Shown: piece after piece, positions 59,576-64,000 of the stretch
Numbering within the stretch: position 1 is the first letter of the stretch
Layout: every line of letters starts with the position of its first letter
Assembly: GCA_037445025.1 (NCBI GenBank)
Contig: JBBILI010000005.1
Coordinates: 62,001-126,000, forward strand
Length of the DNA: 64,000 nucleotides
Source of the DNA: CAIQQQ01 sp037445025
Lineage (GTDB): Bacteria > Pseudomonadota > Alphaproteobacteria > Acetobacterales > Acetobacteraceae
Direction of reading: 5' to 3'
Position numbers and translations under genes: made by a program
Notes under the pieces: generated by a model
Seen by the model: only the letters and a program-made list of their open reading frames with translations
The model's database searches: none
Told to the model about the DNA's origin: nothing

Positions 59576-61062
59576 CAGGCTTCGTAATGCGTGGCGACGA
59601 GACGGTCGAGCAGACGCACGCCGTAGGCGGTGGCGCCCTTGGGCACGGTCGCGGTGTCCTTGCTGCTCCAGGCCATGCCGGCGATGTCCAGATGCGCCCA
59701 GGTCTTGCCGTTGACGAAGCGCTGGATGAACTGGGCGGCGGTGATGGCGCTGCCGGGGCGGCCGGTGATGTTCTTCATGTCGGCGATCTCGGATTTCAGC
59801 TGCTTGTCGTAGGCCTCGGCCAGCGGCATGCGCCAGAGCTTCTCGCCGGTTTCCTCGGCGGCGGCGAAGAGCTGGGCGGCCAGGGTGTCGTCGTTGCTGA
59901 AATAGCCGCCGTATTCGTGGCCGAGGCTCACGATCATGGCACCGGTGAGGGTGGCGAGGTCGATCATGAATTTCGGGTCGTATTTCTGTTGGCAGTAGTA
60001 AAGCACGTCGGCGAGCACCAGCCGGCCTTCGGCATCGGTGTTCAGCACCTCGATGGTCTGGCCGGAATAGGACTTCACCACGTCACCCGGGCGCTGGGCG
60101 GTGCCGCTGGGCATGTTCTCGACGAGGCCGACCAGGCCGATGGCGTCCACCTTGGCCTGGCGGCCGGCGAGGGCTGCCATCAGGCCGACCACGGTGCCGG
60201 CGCCGGCCATGTCCCATTTCATGTCCTCCATGCCGCCGGCCGGCTTGATGGAGATGCCGCCGGTGTCGAACGTGACGCCCTTGCCGATGAAGGCGATGGG
60301 CTGGGGGCGGGTGGTCTTCTTGCCTTTGGTGGTGCCGCCGGCGCCGTGCCAGTGCATGACCACCATGCGGGGCTCGCAGGCGCTGCCCTGGGCGACACCC
60401 ATCAGCGCGCCGAAGCCGAGCTTGGTCATCTCCTTCGGCCCGAGGATCTCAACCTTCAGGCCCAGCGATTCCAGGGCCTTGCAGCGATCCGCCATTTCCG
60501 CGGGGGTGAGCACGTTGGCGGGCTCGCTGACGAGATCGCGCGACAGGAACACCCCGTCGGCCACCGCCTTCAGCGGGGTCCAGGCCTCCTTGGCCTTGGT
60601 GGCGGAGGCGGCGAGCACGGTGAGCCTGGCGAGCTTCGGCTTGTCCTCCGGCTTCAGCGTGGTGCGGTATTTGTCGAAGCGGTAGCCGCGCAGCGCCACC
60701 CCGAGGGCCACGGCGGCGGCAAGCTCGGAGGAGAGCGCGGCTGCGGCGATGCTGGCGGCGGGCTCGCGGGTGAGGGCGGCACAGGCGTGGCCGCCGGCCT
60801 CCTCGGCGGCGCGCTGCACCAGCTTGGCGGGATCGCCGATGCCGACGGCGACCACGCGCGACAGGCCGGCGCCCGGGGCGAGGATGGTGCAGGTGGTGCC
60901 GGGCTTGCCTTTGAACTCGGCGGCGGCGATGGCGCGGGAGATCGCGCCGCCGGTGGCTTCGTCGAGTGCCGGCAGCAGGTCCGCCGTGCCGTCCTCGCCG
61001 ACCAGCAGCACGAGGGCGCCGGATTTGGGGAGAGCGGACCGGGCGAAGCTGACGTCGAGCAT
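59575..61062 (-). CDS. pepA: Leucyl aminopeptidase PepA
   Basis: A 495-residue M17 aminopeptidase releasing N-terminal residues, often Leu, with two metal ions. Ligand motifs are IAFIGKGVTFDTGGISIKPAG, DMKWDMAGAGTVVGLM and IEVLNTDAEGRLVLADVLYY. The N-terminal macro-like domain is complete. The ATG at 61062 is the family start (LDVSFARSALPKSGALVLLV). It is the first gene of the pepA-M17-holC operon. In some bacteria PepA also binds DNA, but nothing here shows that. It is divergent from cysQ with a 109-base gap. Confidence 0.95.
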   Translation of the reverse strand: MLDVSFARSALPKSGALVLLVGEDGTADLLPALDEATGGAISRAIAAAEFKGKPGTTCTILAPGAGLSRVVAVGIGDPAKLVQRAAEEAGGHACAALTREPAASIAAAALSSELAAAVALGVALRGYRFDKYRTTLKPEDKPKLARLTVLAASATKAKEAWTPLKAVADGVFLSRDLVSEPANVLTPAEMADRCKALESLGLKVEILGPKEMTKLGFGALMGVAQGSACEPRMVVMHWHGAGGTTKGKKTTRPQPIAFIGKGVTFDTGGISIKPAGGMEDMKWDMAGAGTVVGLMAALAGRQAKVDAIGLVGLVENMPSGTAQRPGDVVKSYSGQTIEVLNTDAEGRLVLADVLYYCQQKYDPKFMIDLATLTGAMIVSLGHEYGGYFSNDDTLAAQLFAAAEETGEKLWRMPLAEAYDKQLKSEIADMKNITGRPGSAITAAQFIQRFVNGKTWAHLDIAGMAWSSKDTATVPKGATAYGVRLLDRLVATHYEA

Positions 61063-61171
61063 GACAGATCCTTGTGCGGATGATGCGTGAAGCCCTGACT
61101 GTAGCAGTGACGCAGGTCTTGACCAGCGTGAACGCTTGGCGGCGGGGCCGGCCGGCCTGTAAAGATGGGGG

Positions 61172-61936
61172 ATGAACGACACAGAACGCCTCGAACTCTG
61201 CTTCTCCCTCGCGCGCCAGGCCGGCGCGCTGATCATTGCGGTGCGCGAGCGGGGGTTTGAGACCCTGCGCAAGGCCGATGCGTCGCCGGTGACCGAGGCC
61301 GATCATGCGGCCGAGGCGCTGATCGCGGCGGGGCTGCGGGCGGCGACGCCGGAGATTCCGGTGGTGGCCGAGGAGGAGATGGCGGCGGGGCATGTGCCGC
61401 GCGAGGCCGGCAGCTTCTGGCTGGTGGATCCGCTGGACGGCACCAAGGAGTTCGCGGCGCTGCGCGACGATTTCGTGGTGTGCATCGGCCTCGTGCGCAA
61501 CTTCGTGCCGGTGCTGGGCGTGGTGGCGGCGCCGGCCTATGGCGAGATGTTCGGCGGCATTGTCGGCCAGCACGCGGTGAAGCGGGATGCGGCGGGGGAG
61601 CGGATCATCACGGCGCGGCGCCCGCCCGCCGAGGGCCTGACGGTGATCGCCTCACGTTCCTCGGCGCAGCACCCGAAGGTGGCGCCGTTCCTGGCGGGCC
61701 GGCAGATCGCGGCCACGGTGAGCATGGGCTCGGCGCTGAAGTTCTGCCGCATCGCCGAGGGGGCGGCGGATCTGTATCCCCGTTTCGGGCGCACCATGGA
61801 GTGGGATACCGCGGCGGGACAGGCGGTGCTGGAGGCAGCCGGCGGGACGGTGCGCGATGTGGAGACCGGGCTGGCGCTGCGGTATGGCAAGCCCGGCTAC
61901 GAGAATCCGCATTTCGTGGCGGCCGGGGTGGCGTGA
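61172..61936 (+). CDS. cysQ: 3'(2'),5'-bisphosphate nucleotidase CysQ
   Basis: A 254-residue inositol-monophosphatase-superfamily enzyme. It removes the 3'-phosphate from PAP produced in sulfate assimilation. Metal-binding motifs are TEADHAAEALI, VVAEEE, DPLDGTKEFAAL and the second motif EWDTAAGQAVLEAAGG. The KEF after DPLDGT is typical for CysQ rather than inositol phosphatases. No sulfate-assimilation genes are near. The stop overlaps the GTG of the tsaC gene. Confidence 0.93.
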   Translation: MNDTERLELCFSLARQAGALIIAVRERGFETLRKADASPVTEADHAAEALIAAGLRAATPEIPVVAEEEMAAGHVPREAGSFWLVDPLDGTKEFAALRDDFVVCIGLVRNFVPVLGVVAAPAYGEMFGGIVGQHAVKRDAAGERIITARRPPAEGLTVIASRSSAQHPKVAPFLAGRQIAATVSMGSALKFCRIAEGAADLYPRFGRTMEWDTAAGQAVLEAAGGTVRDVETGLALRYGKPGYENPHFVAAGVA

Positions 61937-62904
61937 CCGCTGTTCTGGCGGAGTCGCCGCAGGGCGTGGCGCAGGCGGCGGCGCTGCTGTGCCAGGGCGA
62001 GCTGGTCGCGTTCGGTACCGAGACGGTCTATGGGCTGGGGGCCGACGCCACCGACGCGCGGGCGGTGGCGAAGGTGTTCGACGCCAAGGGGCGGCCGCAT
62101 TTCAACCCGTTGATCTGCCACTATCCCGATGCGGCGGCGGCGTTCCGCCATGTGACGGCGGGGGCGCTGGCCGAGCGTCTGGCGGCGGCGTTCTGGCCGG
62201 GGCCGCTGACGCTGGTGCTGCCGCGGCGGGTGACCTGCCCGGTGGCGCTGCTGGCCGGCGCCGGGCTCGACACGCTGGCCGTGCGGGTGCCGGCGCATGC
62301 AACGGCGCAGGCGCTGCTGCGCGCGGTGGGACGGCCGGTCGCCGCCCCCTCGGCCAACCGGTCGGGGCAGGTGAGCCCGACGACGGCCGCACATGTGCTC
62401 GATGGGCTTTCCGGACGGATCGCGGCGGTGCTGGACAGCGGGCCCTGCCCGGTTGGTGTCGAGTCGACGGTGCTCGATCTGTCGGGGGCGCGGCCGTTTC
62501 TGCTGCGCCCGGGCGGGGTGACGCGCGAGGCGATCGAGGCGGTGATCGGGCCTGTGCAGCTTGGTGTCACCCCGTCCGCGGCGGAGGCGAGCCGGTGTCT
62601 GCGGTCGCCGGGTCTGCTGGTGTCGCATTATGCGCCGGAGCTGCCGGTGCGGCTCGATGCGGTCTCGGTTGCGCGGGATGAGGCGCTGCTGGCGTTCGGG
62701 CCGCCGCTGGCGGGGGCCGCTGTGGTGTTTCAGCTCAGCGCGGCCGGCGATCTGGTGGAGGCGGCGGCGCGGCTGTTCGAGGGGTTGCGGAGCCTGGACC
62801 GGATCGCAGGGCTGCGGGGCATTGCGGTGATGGCGGTGCCGCATGACGGGCTGGGGCTGGCGATCAATGATCGGCTGCAGCGGGCGGCGGCGCCGCGGGG
62901 GTGA
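61933..62904 (+). CDS. L-threonylcarbamoyladenylate synthase (Sua5/TsaC)
   Basis: A 323-residue long-type Sua5: a YrdC domain (residues 1-200) plus the C-terminal Sua5 domain. It makes threonylcarbamoyl-AMP for t6A tRNA modification. Markers are FGTETVYGLGADATD, FDAKGRPHFNPLICH (KxR), PVAAPSANRSGQVSPT, and RPGGVTREAIEAVIG then SPGLLVSHYAPELP (linker and Sua5). I take the GTG at 61933, which overlaps the cysQ stop (GTGA). Followed by a convergent terminator-like element. Confidence 0.93.
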   Translation: MTAVLAESPQGVAQAAALLCQGELVAFGTETVYGLGADATDARAVAKVFDAKGRPHFNPLICHYPDAAAAFRHVTAGALAERLAAAFWPGPLTLVLPRRVTCPVALLAGAGLDTLAVRVPAHATAQALLRAVGRPVAAPSANRSGQVSPTTAAHVLDGLSGRIAAVLDSGPCPVGVESTVLDLSGARPFLLRPGGVTREAIEAVIGPVQLGVTPSAAEASRCLRSPGLLVSHYAPELPVRLDAVSVARDEALLAFGPPLAGAAVVFQLSAAGDLVEAAARLFEGLRSLDRIAGLRGIAVMAVPHDGLGLAINDRLQRAAAPRG

Positions 62905-63006
62905 AGACAAGAAGCAAAAGACTTTTTGATCGCTTGACCCGCTCTTTCCGGATAATCCCGCCCAAGTGTTAAAAAGTTTTTTGGTTCTTATTTTCAAAAA
63001 AGAACC
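62905..63006. terminator. Composite convergent terminator-like element, reversed copy
   Basis: Reading inward from 62905, AAGAAGCAAAAGACTTTTT corresponds to the right end of the 34445-34558 element in reverse, and AAAAGTTTTTTGGTTCTT with a hairpin GGTTCTT/AAGAACC (62983-63006) to its left end. It lies between tsaC (rightward) and the GNAT gene (leftward), whose last codons (stop at 62994) form part of the stem. Confidence 0.55.
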
Positions 63007-63473
63007 GCTTCCTCTGCCAGATCCCGCCGCATGATCAGCGACGGCCCATGGCGCGTGACGATGGGCGCGAAATCGTGCCAGCCAAGCCGGCGATACAGCG
63101 GTGCCGCCGTCCAGGTGAACAGCCAGAGCGTGCTGGTGCCGACCGCTGCGGCGTGCTGCTCGACCCGCCGCACGATCCGCACGGCATGGCCGCGGCCGCG
63201 GAATGCGGGCGCGACGTAGACGCCGGCGAGCCAGGGGAACAGATCGGGCCGGGCGTCCAGATCGGTGGCCGAGAAGCTGGCCATGGCGGCTGGCGTGCCG
63301 TTGTCCAGCAGGACGTAGCACTGGTCATGGCCGTCGGGGTCGGCGTAGCGGGCGCCGCGTTCGCGCACCGATTCGAGGGTGCGGCCGGCGGAGGCGCCCC
63401 ATTCGCGCCAGGACCATTCGGCGGTGCCGGGCAGCAGGTCGGGGCGTTCGGACAGTCTGTGGATACTGATCAT
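62994..63473 (-). CDS. GNAT-family N-acetyltransferase
   Basis: A 159-residue acetyltransferase. The fold is visible as QCYVLLDNGTPAAMASFS, LFPWLAGVYVAPAFRGRGHAVRIVRR (acetyl-CoA loop R-G-R-G-H-A) and a C-terminal STLWLFTWTAAPLYRRLGWHDF (the LYRRLGW motif). The ATG at 63473 overlaps the stop of the ynfA-like gene (ATGA). The last three codons and the stop lie in a palindrome. The substrate is unknown. Confidence 0.85.
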   Translation of the reverse strand: MISIHRLSERPDLLPGTAEWSWREWGASAGRTLESVRERGARYADPDGHDQCYVLLDNGTPAAMASFSATDLDARPDLFPWLAGVYVAPAFRGRGHAVRIVRRVEQHAAAVGTSTLWLFTWTAAPLYRRLGWHDFAPIVTRHGPSLIMRRDLAEEAVLF

Positions 63474-63808
63474 GTGCGGGCCTGCGAGAGGATGATGGCG
63501 GCGCCGGCCAGGGTGACCAGCCCGCCCAGCAGGTCCAGCCGCGTCGGGGCCTGGCCTTCGACCAGCCAGAGCCACAGCAGCGAGGCTGCGATGTAGACGC
63601 CGCCATAGGCGGCAAAGGCGCGGCCGGCGAAGTCCTGGTCGCTGCGGGCGAGCAGCCAGGCGAACACGGCGAGGCAGGCCGCCGCGATCGGCAGCACCCA
63701 ATGCGGCGCGCCGCGGCGGAGCACCGCCCAGACGGCAAAGCAGCCGCCGATTTCGGCGATCGCCGCCAGCCCGAAGATCCCGACCTGCCTGAGCATGATG
63801 CTTTTCAT
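63470..63808 (-). CDS. YnfA/UPF0060-family membrane protein
   Basis: A 112-residue protein with four transmembrane helices, like small-multidrug-resistance proteins in topology and size. GLAAIAEIGGCFAVWAVLRR and FAAYGGVYIAASLLWLWLVEG are the UPF0060 hallmark regions (E and Y residues). The start is either ATG 63808 (SIMLRQVGIF following MK) or ATG 63796. The stop overlaps the GNAT start (ATGA), so they form a two-gene operon. No transport function is established for the family. Confidence 0.88.
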   Translation of the reverse strand: MKSIMLRQVGIFGLAAIAEIGGCFAVWAVLRRGAPHWVLPIAAACLAVFAWLLARSDQDFAGRAFAAYGGVYIAASLLWLWLVEGQAPTRLDLLGGLVTLAGAAIILSQART

Positions 63809-63845
63809 TGACCCGGCGCCGACCGCGGATACGGTGGCGACGGAG

Positions 63846-64000
63846 ATGACCATGCCAGACACACACACGCCCGACCAGATGACCGCCCTGCTCGCCCGCA
63901 TCCGCGCCATCGTGGGGGATCGTGGCCTGCTGACGGCGCCGCAGGACACCGCCCCCTATGCCGTGGACTGGCGACGGCTGTTCGAGGGACGCACGCCCGC
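63846..64000 (+). CDS. FAD-linked oxidase, N-terminus only
   Basis: Only about 51 codons are in the window. RIRAIVGDRGLLTAPQDTAPYAVDW followed by RRLFEGRTP resembles the opening of FAD-binding (PF01565) D-lactate/2-hydroxyglutarate dehydrogenase-type oxidoreductases, before their PP-loop. Two in-frame ATGs (63846, 63852) are possible starts. It is divergent from the ynfA-like gene, with a 37-base gap. The substrate cannot be named from this piece. Confidence 0.6.
   Translation, partial: MTMPDTHTPDQMTALLARIRAIVGDRGLLTAPQDTAPYAVDWRRLFEGRTP

Overview
The window reads as a stretch of a high-GC alphaproteobacterial chromosome, most likely from the Acetobacteraceae (Rhodospirillales). This is inferred from the gene content (HpnN hopanoid transporter, a purC-purS-purQ-purL-bolA-grxD string, a tRNA-Leu beside trigger factor, a Hint_2-type protein) and from the dense, G/C-ended codons. 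No rRNA, IS transposase, integrase, prophage or CRISPR array was found. The window starts inside trigger factor and ends inside a FAD-linked oxidase gene. Layout: 1-2.2 kb holds tig (3' end missing), tRNA-Leu(UAG), an internally deleted nucleotidyltransferase remnant and a VapBC toxin-antitoxin pair. 2.3-6.1 kb is a malonyl-CoA decarboxylase gene followed by a homodimeric (AceE-type) pyruvate-dehydrogenase-E1-like gene. 6.2-8.8 kb has an orphan ParA, a family-restricted hypothetical, a RelE/ParE-type toxin-antitoxin pair and an SDR. 8.9-13.6 kb is the purine operon purC-S-Q-L with bolA and CGFS glutaredoxin. 13.7-19.9 kb is mixed metabolism: an SDR, glutathione peroxidase, a Leu/Ile/Val-type binding protein, a kynurenine-formamidase-like cyclase, a GNAT, kynureninase and a ModA-like protein. 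20.1-28.8 kb is one long operon: a GsiABCD-type glutathione/peptide importer, then a P1 (DmpA/BapA) peptidase, an M55 D-aminopeptidase, an isoaspartyl peptidase and the tRNA hydroxylase TrhO. 28.8-34.4 kb has an orphan peptide-binding protein, a MetE-like methyltransferase and HpnN. 34.6-41.1 kb is a full methylcitrate (propionate) cluster prpD-C-B-E with a divergent LysR regulator. 41.4-48.1 kb is a surface-glycan cassette (three glycosyltransferase-like genes, one unrecognised gene, a SAM methyltransferase, a Hint-type protein) with AT-rich flanks. 48.3-53.4 kb has an MFS carrier, an orphan sensor kinase, a peptide-binding protein, a small secreted protein and ndk. 53.5-57.7 kb has an ABC-F ATPase, an antitoxin-like gene, a DUF2281/MazF module whose toxin carries an early TGA, and a LysR gene divergent from a DUF1127 gene. 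57.7-64 kb has holC, two tandem leucyl aminopeptidases, cysQ, tsaC/sua5, a GNAT, a YnfA-type membrane protein and the start of a FAD oxidase. Operons are tightly packed: many neighbours overlap by ATGA, GTGA, TTGA or TGATG, and these overlaps decide several non-ATG starts (purS, trhO, tsaC, the RelE-type toxin). The intergenic spaces are rich in perfect palindromes. One family, at 34.4, 45.8 and 62.9 kb, lies between convergent genes at all three sites. A GC-rich triloop family (1.2, 8.9, 9.0 kb) and a small REP-like palindrome (23.5, 57.7 kb) also recur. The candidates most worth pursuing are the importer plus atypical-peptide hydrolase operon, the malonyl-CoA decarboxylase/E1-like pair lacking an E2, the glycan cassette with its unknown gene, and the interrupted MazF toxin. 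None is proven to be a new system.
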